From DATLNF01 sp035536235 (GTDB lineage Bacteria > Actinomycetota > Actinomycetes > BP-191), in the NCBI GenBank assembly GCA_035536235.1, contig DATLOQ010000119.1:1-64000 (forward strand): a stretch of 64,000 nt of DNA, in the 5' to 3' direction. Under the pieces are notes generated by a model. It made no database searches. It was not told the DNA's origin and saw only the letters and a program-made list of their open reading frames with translations. Positions 17,095-25,795 of this stretch are shown one piece after another. The translations under genes were made by a program, and so were the position numbers. How positions within the stretch are numbered: the first letter of the stretch is position 1; each line of letters opens with the position of its first letter.

Positions 17095-19193
17095 CCGCGG
17101 AGACCACAGGAGTGCAGGAGAGCGAGGTCGTCACGTCCGCCTTCGTCCGGTACGTCGACCTGCCCCGGCGCGCCGGGCGTGCTGCGCTGGTCACGCTGGA
17201 CAACGGCTTCGATCACACCAAGCCCACCACGTTCGGGCCGGGTGGACTCCGCTCGATCGACGTCGCACTCGACGAGGTGCTGGGCCGCGAAGACCTCGTC
17301 GCCATCGCCGTGACCGGCAAGAAGTTCATCTTCGCGGTCGGCGCGGACCTCTCGGGAGTGCCCCAGATCACCTCGCGCGATCAGGCACGGGAGGTCGGCC
17401 GGCTGGGCCATCGGGTGTTCGCGCGACTGGCCGACTCCGCGGTGCCGACGTTTGCCCTGATCAACGGCGCGGCGATAGGCGGCGGCCTCGAGATCGCTCT
17501 CGCCTGTCACTACCGCACCGTTTCGAGTGGCGCAGCGCCGATCGCGCTGCCGGAGTGCTTCCTCGGTCTGGTCCCCGGCTGGGGTGGTACGCAGCTCCTG
17601 CCGAACCTCATCGGCCCGGACAGCGCACTGCGGGTGATCGTGGACAACGCACTGAACTCGAACAAGACGCTGCGCGCCCCGCAAGCCCTCGATCTCGGCA
17701 TCGCCGACGTGATGTTCTCCCCCGCCGACTTCCTCGAGCGATCGCTCGAGTGGGTGGCCGACGTCGTGCACGGCGACGTCACCGTGAGCCGGCCGGCGAT
17801 CGATCGGGGACCCGGGTGGGAGGAAGCCGTGGCCCGCGCCCGGGCCAGCGTCGACGCCCGCCTGCACGGTTCGGCACCCGCGCCACTGCGCGCGCTGGAT
17901 CTCGTCGCACTGGCCCGGACGGCGAGCCGCGAGGAAGGCTTCGCCGCCGAGGACGAGGCGCTGGCCGACCTGGTCATGGGCGACGAGCTCCGGGCCGGCC
18001 TCTACTCCTTCGACCTGACCCAGAAGCGGGCGCGACGTCCTGTCGGCGCCCCCCGCGAGGGCGCCCGGGCGATCACCAAGGTAGGCGTGGTCGGCGCCGG
18101 TCTGATGGCCGGCCAGCTGGCCCTGCTCTTCGCGCAGCGCCTCGAAGTGCCGGTGGTCCTCACGGACATCGACCAAGAGCGCCTCGACCGCGGCGTCGGC
18201 CACGTCCGTGACGAGATCGCCACGCTGCACACGAAAGGCCGCATCTCTGCCGACCGAGCGCGCCGGCTCCACGGCCTGGTAACGGGCTCACTGAGCTTCG
18301 ACGCCTTCGCCGATGCGGACTTCGTGATCGAGGCGGTCTTCGAGGAGATGAAGGTGAAGCAGCAGGTCTTCGCCCAGGTCGAAGCAGCTGTCTCCGACTC
18401 CTGCATCCTGGCCACCAACACCTCCTCTCTGTCGATCACCGAGATGGCCTCACAGCTCTCGCACCCCGAGCGCGTTGTCGGCTTCCACTTCTTCAACCCG
18501 GTGGCCGTGCTCCCCCTGCTCGAGGTCGTCCGCGCCGAGAGAACGGACGACGCGACGCTGGCGACGGCGTTCGCCGTCGCGAAGTCACTGAAGAAGTCCG
18601 CCGTGCTGGTCAAGGACGCGCCCGCCTTCGTGGTCAACCGCCTGCTCACCCGCTTTCTGGGAGAGGTCACCCGAGCCGTCGACGAGGGCGCCCCCTTCGA
18701 CGTCGCCGACCATGCGCTCGACCCGCTCGGCCTGCCCATGTCGCCGTTCCTGCTGCTGGCCCTCGTCGGTCCAGCAGTGGGACTGCACGTCGCGAAGACC
18801 CTGCACGAGGCCTACCCCGACCGCTATTACGTCAGCGCCAACCTGGAGCGGCTCGTCGCCGCCGGCAAGCCGGGCATCTACACCTGGGGCGCCGACGGGC
18901 AGCAGGTCGACCCGGACGTGGCGGCGATGTTCGCGCCGCGGCCCGGGGCCCAGCCGCCGACGGGGGCCGAGGTACGTGACCGAGCTCTGGCGGCGCTGGC
19001 GCAGGAGATCCGGCTCATGCTGGACGAGGGCGTCGTCGCCGAGGCACAGGACATCGACCTCTGCCTGCTGCTGGGTGCCGGCTGGCCTTTCCACAATGGC
19101 GGCATCACCCCGTACCTCGATCGGACCGGGGTGTCCGAGAGGGTCAACGGCAGCCGATTCCTCCCGAGAGGCGTGGCCTCGCTCCCCGCCTGA
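17091..19193 (+). CDS. fadB: 3-hydroxyacyl-CoA dehydrogenase / enoyl-CoA hydratase (FadB/FadJ type)
   Basis: A 700-residue bifunctional beta-oxidation enzyme. The N-terminal crotonase domain (about 10-210) has the oxyanion-hole motif INGAAIGGGLEIALACHYR and the glutamates near LPECFLGLVPGWGG. The NAD-binding dehydrogenase domain begins at VGVVGAGLMAGQLA and carries the catalytic His in VVGFHFFNPV; the C-terminal dehydrogenase domain ends about residue 690. It is coupled to the thiolase gene. The NAD motif reads GAGLMA rather than the commoner GAGxMG, a minor change. Confidence 0.93.
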   Translation: MTAETTGVQESEVVTSAFVRYVDLPRRAGRAALVTLDNGFDHTKPTTFGPGGLRSIDVALDEVLGREDLVAIAVTGKKFIFAVGADLSGVPQITSRDQAREVGRLGHRVFARLADSAVPTFALINGAAIGGGLEIALACHYRTVSSGAAPIALPECFLGLVPGWGGTQLLPNLIGPDSALRVIVDNALNSNKTLRAPQALDLGIADVMFSPADFLERSLEWVADVVHGDVTVSRPAIDRGPGWEEAVARARASVDARLHGSAPAPLRALDLVALARTASREEGFAAEDEALADLVMGDELRAGLYSFDLTQKRARRPVGAPREGARAITKVGVVGAGLMAGQLALLFAQRLEVPVVLTDIDQERLDRGVGHVRDEIATLHTKGRISADRARRLHGLVTGSLSFDAFADADFVIEAVFEEMKVKQQVFAQVEAAVSDSCILATNTSSLSITEMASQLSHPERVVGFHFFNPVAVLPLLEVVRAERTDDATLATAFAVAKSLKKSAVLVKDAPAFVVNRLLTRFLGEVTRAVDEGAPFDVADHALDPLGLPMSPFLLLALVGPAVGLHVAKTLHEAYPDRYYVSANLERLVAAGKPGIYTWGADGQQVDPDVAAMFAPRPGAQPPTGAEVRDRALAALAQEIRLMLDEGVVAEAQDIDLCLLLGAGWPFHNGGITPYLDRTGVSERVNGSRFLPRGVASLPA

Positions 19194-19218
19194 TCCGCCC
19201 GCCGGCGGGGAAGCCAGC

Positions 19219-20448
19219 TCAGCCGACCTGCCAGCTCGCCGTCTCGACGAGCAGCTCCGCGCGGGGATGGGTCGGCAGGACCCACGGCGTCGTGTCGGCG
19301 ACCTGCACCTCGACGGTGAACGCGCCCCGTGGTCCCGCCTCCGTGCGGAGATCGAGCTCGGTCACGTCCCGGGCGACAACGCGACCGTCGATCGACCACG
19401 TGATGCGCAGCGTGCCGACTCGTGGCGTGGTGATACGCAAGGTCGCGCCGCGCCGCGCGGCGGCAGCCGGGGAAGCAGTCAGCAAGGGTCGGGCGAGCTC
19501 GTAGAAGCCGAGGACCATCTCCTCCCGACCGACGACGTTGAACTCGCGGCCGAGCGACCGCATGATCGAATTGGCACTGGGCCGGTAGTAGACAACCGGG
19601 TTGTAGCGGCCGCCGAGGTGGCTGCCGATCGTCCCTCCGTCCGGCGTGGACTGGCCGAACCAGCGCCACCACTTCAGCTGCTGCGGCACCATGACCTGCT
19701 CCGGGTAGACCGTGGCGTTGGCCTCCGGTGCATCGCCGACGTGTGGAATGAGGTAAGGGCTGTCGTACTCGTCGGCGAGCTTGCCGATGGAATGTCCTAG
19801 CTCGTGGATGGCGACCTGCCCGGCCTTGGCGTGGCCGCCGGATGCGGTAGCGACCTTGCCGCCGGCCCCGCCGTACTTGGCGCTGTTGCCGAGGGCCAGG
19901 ACGTGGTCGACGTCAGGCACGAGCTCTTCCGCGGCGGCCAGTGCCTTGCTCTGGTTGACACAGAGCAGACGCTCAGTGCCATTGCACCAGAACTGCATGT
20001 CCAGCACGGTGTCGCGCGAGGTGCCGGGCAACGGGTCGTTGTCGACCCCGGACTCGGCCGAGACCACCTCGACCAGCCAGACGTTGAACACACCGCGGTA
20101 GCTGCGGAACGGCTCGATCGAGAACAGCTCGTCCACTTTCGACGATGCATGCCTGTGGAACACGGGCTGCTCCGCCGCGGTGTAGCCGTCACCGACGACC
20201 ACCAGGTCGAACGTCGTCTCGGCCGGCCCGGAGACCTGCAGCGGGACGACGCCGGTCGCCGCGGCCGCGGCCCGGCTTCGCTCTGCGGCGGACGTCTCGA
20301 GAGCCACCGGCACCCGCACACGCTCGATGCGGCCATCGGGACTGAAGACCTCGCGGACCTCATACGCCGGGGCCGCTGGCGGCTGCTCGGCGGCCGCCAG
20401 AGAGGACACGGCGATGAGCGGCAGCGCGAAGACAGCGGCCAGCCTCAT
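19219..20448 (-). CDS. Secreted M64-family metallopeptidase
   Basis: A 409-residue exported zinc peptidase of the M64 (IgA peptidase-like) family. The signal peptide is MRLAAVFALPLIAVSSLAAA. The catalytic domain begins around FDLVVVGDGYTAAEQ, with the zinc-binding motif in AIHELGHSIGKLADEYD: two His, the catalytic Glu and a downstream acidic ligand. GREEMVLGFYELARPL follows. The last 100 residues form a beta-rich domain. It acts outside the cell; the substrate is unknown. It follows the SAV_6107 gene on the same strand but is separated by a hairpin. Confidence 0.88.
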   Translation of the reverse strand: MRLAAVFALPLIAVSSLAAAEQPPAAPAYEVREVFSPDGRIERVRVPVALETSAAERSRAAAAATGVVPLQVSGPAETTFDLVVVGDGYTAAEQPVFHRHASSKVDELFSIEPFRSYRGVFNVWLVEVVSAESGVDNDPLPGTSRDTVLDMQFWCNGTERLLCVNQSKALAAAEELVPDVDHVLALGNSAKYGGAGGKVATASGGHAKAGQVAIHELGHSIGKLADEYDSPYLIPHVGDAPEANATVYPEQVMVPQQLKWWRWFGQSTPDGGTIGSHLGGRYNPVVYYRPSANSIMRSLGREFNVVGREEMVLGFYELARPLLTASPAAAARRGATLRITTPRVGTLRITWSIDGRVVARDVTELDLRTEAGPRGAFTVEVQVADTTPWVLPTHPRAELLVETASWQVG

Positions 20449-20489
20449 CCAGGCGGCTTCGGCACGCGCCCGGCGATTCCTTGTCGGGT

Positions 20490-20513
20490 CTGCTGTCGGG
20501 TTGCCGACAGCAG
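20490..20513 (-). terminator. Terminator after the SAV_6107-type gene
   Basis: A perfect 10-bp stem (CTGCTGTCGG / CCGACAGCAG) with the loop GTTG. It begins 2 nt after the stop codon of the HEPN gene and before the M64 gene on the same strand, so it probably ends the HEPN transcript. Confidence 0.8.
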
Positions 20514-20515
20514 GC

Positions 20516-20962
20516 TCAGGCGCCTGGGCGCAGGAGCGGCAGGGCCTCCTGATGGGTGACCCGCAGGACCGACTCGGCGACGTGCAGGAACGTCTCGGCG
20601 TCGCGCAGCAGGTCGTCGGCCTCTCGAGCGCTCACCTGCCCGACCAGCCCGGCCTCCGCGGCGGCTCTCTTGCGGGCTCCGGCCGCGAAGAAGCTGGCCC
20701 ATTCGGCCAGCTCAGGAGCCACCCGGCTGAGCAGCACCCACACGCTGATGGGGCGACGTCGGGAGCCCGCGCGCTGGTCAGGCTGCGCCTTGGCCGCCAC
20801 CACCGCAGCCGCCGCGCGCAGCGCGGCGAGGTGGGCGGCGGCGTAGCGCTGCGCGGCGTTGGGTGCCATCGCAGCCTCGGCGACCCCGCGCCGGGACAGC
20901 CCGAGCAGGCCGGCACTGTCTGGGCCGGTCCCGGCGCGAGCAGTGATCGACGCGACGGTCAC
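20516..20962 (-). CDS. SAV_6107-family HEPN domain protein
   Basis: A 148-residue all-helical protein of the actinobacterial SAV_6107 family (HEPN fold). The core has QRYAAAHLAALRAAAAVVAA, then PELAEWASFFAAGA and the C-terminal DADDL-like segment AREADDLLRDAETFLHVAE. The start GTG 20962 has GGAGG seven bases upstream and fits the family N-terminus better than ATG 20983. HEPN proteins include RNases and nucleotidyl-transfer partners; no R-x4-6-H RNase motif is evident. A LexA box lies in the divergent region 195 bp upstream. Confidence 0.82.
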   Translation of the reverse strand: MTVASITARAGTGPDSAGLLGLSRRGVAEAAMAPNAAQRYAAAHLAALRAAAAVVAAKAQPDQRAGSRRRPISVWVLLSRVAPELAEWASFFAAGARKRAAAEAGLVGQVSAREADDLLRDAETFLHVAESVLRVTHQEALPLLRPGA

Positions 20963-21156
20963 GAAGCACCTCCAGGAACGCACCAGCGGAGCAGCGGGCT
21001 CGAGCGGCCGCCGGCCCGGGTGACGCGCTTCCCCACGCGCCCCCGAGCCGGCAGGTCCCGGCCGGCGGCCGCCCAGGGTCGAGACTGGGCAGCCGACCGG
21101 CCAAGAAACCTCCGCTCACCGGCGGACGCGCCCCGCGAGAGCCCGCCGTCGGTTGA

Positions 21157-21172
21157 TCGAACAGACGTTCGA
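21157..21172. promoter_or_regulatory. Perfect LexA/SOS box
   Basis: TCGAACAGACGTTCGA is an exact 6+6 palindrome with a 4-bp spacer and matches the LexA operator of actinobacteria (CGAACRNRYGTTCG core). It lies in the 273-bp divergent region, 63 bp upstream of the CrtA-like start and about 195 bp upstream of the HEPN start. The region otherwise contains no recognised gene. Which side it controls cannot be told from position alone. Confidence 0.75.
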
Positions 21173-21235
21173 CCATGCTGGAGAGTAAAGCCTGGGTGGG
21201 ACAAACCGTCAACCCCGCTCCCCTACGCTGGGTCG

Positions 21236-21967
21236 ATGCCAGATTTCGCCGGGCAGCCGGCTGTCGAGAGCGCCCCGCTGGTGGTGCTCCAGGTCTGGAC
21301 CGTGGCACTGTCCTCGGTGCCCCATGCCATCGCGCGGATGGCCCTGGACCGCCGACCCTTGCGTAGGACTCCCGGGCTGAGCTTCAGCAAGCTGCTGGGC
21401 ACCGGCGACGGGCAGAGCTTCACCGTGCGCGACGCCGACGTCCGCCGGTGGGGGCTGCTGTCTGTCTGGGCCTCCGACGCGGCGTACGACGACTTCCGCA
21501 GGTTCTCGGCCGTCCCCCGACGATGGACGCGGATCGCCGTCGAGGAGTGGGCGGTGAGCCTGCGGCCCCTGTCCAGTCGCGGCGAGTGGTCCGGCCGGGC
21601 ACCGTTCGGCGAGCCGATCCCACGGCGCTACGACGGTCCGGTCGCCGCGATCACCCGCGCCCGGATCCGACCCACGAAGGCAATGACCTTCTGGAAGTCT
21701 GTGCCGGCGGTATCCGCCGACCTGCGCACAGGCGCGGGACTGCGCTGGGCCCTCGGCATCGGCGAGGCCCCCATCGGTCTGCAGGGCACGTTCTCCCTCT
21801 GGGACGACGCCGCGGCGCTGCGGGACTTCGCCTACGGGCGCGCTGCGCACACCACAGCGATCACCCGCACGGCGGAAGTCGGCTGGTACGCAGAGGAGCT
21901 CTTCGCCCGGTTCGCTGTCGAGGCGAGCTGCGGCACGGTGGACGGGCGAGATCCGGCGCGCGTCTGA
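21236..21967 (+). CDS. CrtA-like (spheroidene monooxygenase-like) protein
   Basis: A 243-residue protein of the CrtA monooxygenase family. CrtA inserts a keto group at C-2 of acyclic carotenoids in purple bacteria. Family features are RRTPGLSFSKLLGTGDG near the N-terminus, WSGRAPFGEP in the middle, ALGIGEAPIGLQGTFSLWD and the C-terminal GWYAEELFARF. ATG 21236 starts just before the first conserved strand; the open frame continues far upstream only by chance. It heads the carotenoid-modification block, so ketolation or hydroxylation of a carotenoid is a reasonable role. The exact position is not known. Confidence 0.75.
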   Translation: MPDFAGQPAVESAPLVVLQVWTVALSSVPHAIARMALDRRPLRRTPGLSFSKLLGTGDGQSFTVRDADVRRWGLLSVWASDAAYDDFRRFSAVPRRWTRIAVEEWAVSLRPLSSRGEWSGRAPFGEPIPRRYDGPVAAITRARIRPTKAMTFWKSVPAVSADLRTGAGLRWALGIGEAPIGLQGTFSLWDDAAALRDFAYGRAAHTTAITRTAEVGWYAEELFARFAVEASCGTVDGRDPARV

Positions 21968-21995
21968 GGGAATCGCTCGGTCTCGACAGGAGCGA

Positions 21996-22085
21996 CTACG
22001 GGCCCGGGCAGCGCAGCGCCGCTGCCACCGCCGCCTGGCCGAGGCTGATCCCTCCGTCGTTGGGTGGGTGGATGCCCCTGCCGTC
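21996..22085 (-). pseudogene. Relic of a HypF-type carbamoyltransferase C-terminus
   Basis: The minus strand reads D-G-R-G-I-H then PPNDGGISLGQAAVAAAL and a TAG stop at 21996. PPNDGG[IL]xLGQ is the C-terminal signature of HypF, which makes the CN ligands of NiFe hydrogenases. The frame is closed by a stop at 22086 and the next gene starts at 22136, so only about 30 codons remain. No hydrogenase gene is in the window. This is judged by eye. Confidence 0.5.
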
Positions 22086-22135
22086 TCAGAAGCGGAGAGT
22101 AACGAACCCTGACGGAGTCCATAGACTCGTCCGAC

Positions 22136-23728
22136 ATGCGCGACGTCGTGGTGGTCGGAGCGGGGCACAACGCCCTGGTGGCGGCGTGCTACCTCGCGCG
22201 TGAGGGGCTCGACGTCGAGGTAGTCGAGCGCAGCGATGTCGTCGGCGGGGCGGTCTCCACCGTCGAGCGCTTCCCGGGTTACCTGATGGATCGCGGCTCG
22301 AGCGCGCACATCATGATCCGGCACACCGGCATTCTCGAAGAGCTGCGACTCGCCGAGGCGGGGTTGACGTACCAGGACCTCGACCCGTGGGGCTTCGCGC
22401 CGTACGGCGAGGAGAGCATCTACTTCTCCGTCGACCTCGACCGCACGTGCGCGTCCATCGAGAAGGTGTGCGGGAGTCAGGACGCCGACGCCTACCGCGC
22501 CTTCGTCGACGACTGGGCCGACCGCAACGAGCGAGTGTTCAGCGCCTTCCAGGCACCGCCGACAGGCGCCAACCTCGGCCGGCACCTGTGGGGCATCGGC
22601 AAGAGCACCGGGCTCTCCGGCATGGAGCTGTCCCGGCAGTTCCTGACCACCGCGGACCAGCTGCTCGACACCCACTTCGACGACGAGCGCCTCAAGACCG
22701 CCCTCGCCTGGATGGGCGCGCAGTCCGGCCCGCCGACCCATGAAGTGGCGACCGCTGACCTCGTCGGCTGGAACACCCTCATGCATCGTCGCCCCCCGGG
22801 GCATCCGGTCGGCGGCAGCGGCCAGCTCTCCGTCGCCCTGGCCCGCCGCCTGGCGACGTACGGCGGGGTGCTGCGACTGGGCGACGGCGCGGCGCAGATC
22901 CGCACGCAGGACGGGCGGGCGACCGGCGTACGCACCATGAGCGGAGACACGATCGAGGCCGGCATCGTGGTAGCCGGATGCCACGTGCTGACCACCGTTG
23001 GCCTGGTGGGAGACGACGCCTCGGCCGGTCCGCGATGGCAGGAGCTGGCGCAGCGCGCGCGCCGTACGGTGCGCACCGGCAACGGCATCGGCATGGTCGT
23101 GCGGCTCGGGACAACCGACCTGCCCCGATACACCGCGGCGGATCCGGCACAGGACGGCGCGGAGCACCGGGCCATGCAGCTCATCGCACCGGACCGGGTG
23201 GCGTTGCGACGAGCCCACGGCGAGTTCAGTGCGGGCCTCCCGCCGACCCGCCCGGCGGCGTTGGCGATGACCTTCTCCGCATTCGACGACACCATCGCGC
23301 CGCCCGGAAAACATAACGTGACCGTCTGGGGGCAGTGGCATCCCTACGAGCTCTCCAACGGTGAGAGCTGGGACGGCATCCGCGAGCGGGAGGGGCAGAA
23401 GCTCGTCGACGCCGTCGACGCCGTCGCGCCTGGCTTCGCCAGCTCGGTGGAGCACATGCACGTCCAGACCCCGCTCGACCTGGAGCGCGAGCTCGGGCTG
23501 GTGCGTGGGCAGGTGATGCACGTCGAGATGGCGCTGGACCAGATGTTCGGGTGGCGCCCGCTCCCGGAGCTCGCCGGCTACCGCACCCCGCTCGGCGGGC
23601 TCTACCTCACCGGTGCGTCCACTCACCCCGGCGGCGGGGTCTTCGGCGCCAGCGGTCGCTCCGCGGCCCGCATCGTCCTCGCCGACCGCTCCCCCAGCCT
23701 CCTCACCCGCTTGCGCCCCCGCCGCTGA
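22136..23728 (+). CDS. crtO: CrtO-type carotenoid ketolase / FAD oxidoreductase
   Basis: A 530-residue FAD enzyme of the CrtI superfamily. It starts VVVVGAGHNALVAACYLARE and then DVVGGAVSTVE. The C-terminal half matches the CrtO beta-carotene ketolase type, with VMHVEMALDQM, RPLPELAGYRTP and LTGASTHPGGGVFGASGR. CrtO adds a 4-keto group to the beta-ionone ring in cyanobacteria, Deinococcus and Rhodococcus. It is followed by cruF after 154 bp and has crtA-like in front. Related family members with other substrates exist, so the ketolase reaction is inferred from similarity plus context. Confidence 0.75.
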   Translation: MRDVVVVGAGHNALVAACYLAREGLDVEVVERSDVVGGAVSTVERFPGYLMDRGSSAHIMIRHTGILEELRLAEAGLTYQDLDPWGFAPYGEESIYFSVDLDRTCASIEKVCGSQDADAYRAFVDDWADRNERVFSAFQAPPTGANLGRHLWGIGKSTGLSGMELSRQFLTTADQLLDTHFDDERLKTALAWMGAQSGPPTHEVATADLVGWNTLMHRRPPGHPVGGSGQLSVALARRLATYGGVLRLGDGAAQIRTQDGRATGVRTMSGDTIEAGIVVAGCHVLTTVGLVGDDASAGPRWQELAQRARRTVRTGNGIGMVVRLGTTDLPRYTAADPAQDGAEHRAMQLIAPDRVALRRAHGEFSAGLPPTRPAALAMTFSAFDDTIAPPGKHNVTVWGQWHPYELSNGESWDGIREREGQKLVDAVDAVAPGFASSVEHMHVQTPLDLERELGLVRGQVMHVEMALDQMFGWRPLPELAGYRTPLGGLYLTGASTHPGGGVFGASGRSAARIVLADRSPSLLTRLRPRR

Positions 23729-23882
23729 TCGAGCCGCAGCAGCGACCAGCCAGACACGCAACCGGCGGCTCGGAGTCCTGCGTGGTGCTGAGGTGGCGGG
23801 TCGGTGGCGGGTGCCGGCTCCGGTTGTGTGGGGCTGTGGTCGCTCCCGTCTCGGGAGAGGCGCCTTGCGTATCGTGCCTGCC

Positions 23883-24653
23883 ATGTCTCGAACGACCGGG
23901 TTGCGTGGTACCTGGCTGCTCGCCGGACTCACCGTGCTGGCTCAGATCGGCTATCCGCTGACCTCCGGTACGGCGCGCGACCGGCTCACCGTCGCGACGG
24001 TGGCCTTGTTCTTCGCCACCTCGGTGACCCACGCGCTGATCACTCGGGGGGCCCGCTTCACGGCGGCCCTCGTCGGGGTGACGACGGGCGGCGGCCTGCT
24101 CGTCGAGGCGATCGGAGTGCGCACGGGCATCCCGTTCGGCGACTACGCCTACGCCGACTCCCTCGGCGCGAAGGTCCTCGGCGTGCCGGTCGTCATCCCG
24201 CTGGCGTGGACGATGATGGCCTACCCGGCGCTGCTGGTGGCTCATCGCGTGACGACCCGGCCGCTGCTCGAGGCCGTGCTTGCCGGGGCCGCCCTGGCCA
24301 GCTGGGATCTCTTCCTCGACCCGCAGATGGTTGCCGCCGGGCACTGGATCTGGTCCGCGAGCGGCCCGTCGATCACCGGGATCCCCGTCAGCAACTACCT
24401 CGGCTGGCTGGTGGTCGCCACCGTCATGATGGGCTTGCTCCAGCAGCTCGTCAGGGACCGTGACGGCGGCGACGTCGCAGTCCCTTATGCGCTGTACCTC
24501 TGGACGTACGCCTCGAGCGTGCTGGCCAACCTGGCCTTCTTCGGCCGGCCGCTGGTCGCCCTCGTCGGCGGGTTGGGCATGGGAGCTGTAGTGGCAATCT
24601 TCCTGCGGTCGACGCTGCACGCACCAGCTCGAGCTCGACTCGCCACTCCATGA
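23883..24653 (+). CDS. cruF: Carotenoid 1',2'-hydratase, CruF type
   Basis: A 256-residue membrane protein of the CruF (DUF422) family, which adds water across the terminal double bond of a psi end group to give a tertiary 1'-hydroxyl. About seven hydrophobic helices. Family stretches are RTGIPFGDYAYAD, GVPVVIPLAWTMMAYPAL, ASWDLFLDPQM and GHWIW. Those with Asp and Trp likely line the active site. The stop overlaps the start of the next glycosyltransferase (ATGA at 24650), a coupled pair that matches the cruF-cruG order known elsewhere. Confidence 0.88.
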   Translation: MSRTTGLRGTWLLAGLTVLAQIGYPLTSGTARDRLTVATVALFFATSVTHALITRGARFTAALVGVTTGGGLLVEAIGVRTGIPFGDYAYADSLGAKVLGVPVVIPLAWTMMAYPALLVAHRVTTRPLLEAVLAGAALASWDLFLDPQMVAAGHWIWSASGPSITGIPVSNYLGWLVVATVMMGLLQQLVRDRDGGDVAVPYALYLWTYASSVLANLAFFGRPLVALVGGLGMGAVVAIFLRSTLHAPARARLATP

Positions 24654-25795
24654 GTCTTGCCGTGCGCGCCGCCTCCATTGGCGCCGCCGCCTTCGCCGTG
24701 CACGCCGCGGTCAACAGCCGCGCACTTCGCCGGCCACCGACGCCTTCCGACTCGGTAGGAGAGCGAGTCAGCGTGCTGCTGCCGGCGCGTGACGAGGCGA
24801 CCCGCATCGGTCCGACGCTGCGGGCGCTGCTCGCCCAGACCGGTGTCCCTCGGCTGGAGATCCTCGTGCTCGACGACGGCTCCACCGACGCGACCGCGGA
24901 CGTGGTGCGCGCCACGGCCGGCGACGACCCCCGGGTGCGCCTCATCGAAGGCGGCACCGAAGTCCCGGCCGGCTGGCTGGGCAAGCCGTGGGCTTGCGCG
25001 CGGCTGGCTGACGCGGCAGGTCCTGCCGCGACGGTGCTGGTGTTCCTCGACGCCGACGTCACCGTCGCGCCCGACGGACTGGCCCGCACCGTGGCCCTGC
25101 TCCGTGACGCGCGGCTGCAGCTCGTCTCGCCCTATCCGCGCCAGCTCGCCGACGGGATCGGCCCGCGGCTGGTGCAGCCCCTGCTGCAGTGGTCCTGGCT
25201 GAGCTTCCTCCCGCTGCGCGCGGCCGAGCACTCGGCACGCGAGTCGCTCGCCGTAGCCAACGGACAGCTGCTCGCGGTCGACGCCGACGCGTACCGCACC
25301 TGGGGCGGGCACGCCGCCGTACGGTCCGACGTCATCGAAGACGTCGCGCTCGCCCGGGCGGCGAAGCGTCACGGCTACCGCGCCACCGTTGCTGACGGCA
25401 CCGACATCGCCACCTGTCGGATGTACGACGACTGGCCCGCTTTGTGCGAGGGCTACACGAAGAGCCTGTGGGCTGCCTTCGGCTCCCCCGCCGGCGCGAC
25501 CGCGGTGATGTCGTCCCTCCTGGCCCTCTACGTGCTTCCCCCCGCCGCAGCAGTCAGCTCGCTGCTGCGCGGTCGGCCGCGCGCCGCCGTCGTACCGCTG
25601 CTCGGCTACGCCGCCGGCGTGGCCGGGCGGCTGGTCAGCGCCCGCCGTACCGGGGGGCGTTCGCGCGATGCTCTCGCTCATCCGGCCTCGATCGCCGTGC
25701 TCGCCGGGCTGACCGCGCGGAGCTGGCACGCGCGACGCACCGGCACCTTGACCTGGCGCGGCCGATCCCTCGACGCCGCCAGCACTGCTCGCTGA
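24650..25795 (+). CDS. cruG: Carotenoid glycosyltransferase, GT2 family (CruG-like)
   Basis: A 381-residue GT2 enzyme. The A-fold begins VSVLLPARDEA, with the nucleotide-binding Asp in LEILVLDDGSTDAT, the DXD-type motif in VLVFLDADVTV and the acceptor/catalytic VIEDVALARAAKRHGY. GWLGKPWAC is shared with carotenoid glycosyltransferases. The C-terminal 100 residues are hydrophobic, so it is membrane-bound. Its start overlaps the cruF stop and its stop overlaps the next desaturase start (TGATG), so it is in a tight operon that modifies a carotenoid hydroxyl. Confidence 0.82.
   Translation: MSLAVRAASIGAAAFAVHAAVNSRALRRPPTPSDSVGERVSVLLPARDEATRIGPTLRALLAQTGVPRLEILVLDDGSTDATADVVRATAGDDPRVRLIEGGTEVPAGWLGKPWACARLADAAGPAATVLVFLDADVTVAPDGLARTVALLRDARLQLVSPYPRQLADGIGPRLVQPLLQWSWLSFLPLRAAEHSARESLAVANGQLLAVDADAYRTWGGHAAVRSDVIEDVALARAAKRHGYRATVADGTDIATCRMYDDWPALCEGYTKSLWAAFGSPAGATAVMSSLLALYVLPPAAAVSSLLRGRPRAAVVPLLGYAAGVAGRLVSARRTGGRSRDALAHPASIAVLAGLTARSWHARRTGTLTWRGRSLDAASTAR

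Noticed and set aside
20778..21308. Longer minus-strand frame starting near the LexA box
   Set aside because: It runs in a different frame from the HEPN gene, is Arg/Gly/Pro-rich and has no family features; the HEPN gene has a good ribosome site at 20962.
21209..23932. 907-codon open frame on the minus strand
   Set aside because: It is antisense to crtA-like and crtO, both of which have full family motifs; its translation is low-complexity and matches nothing recognised. High GC produces such frames.
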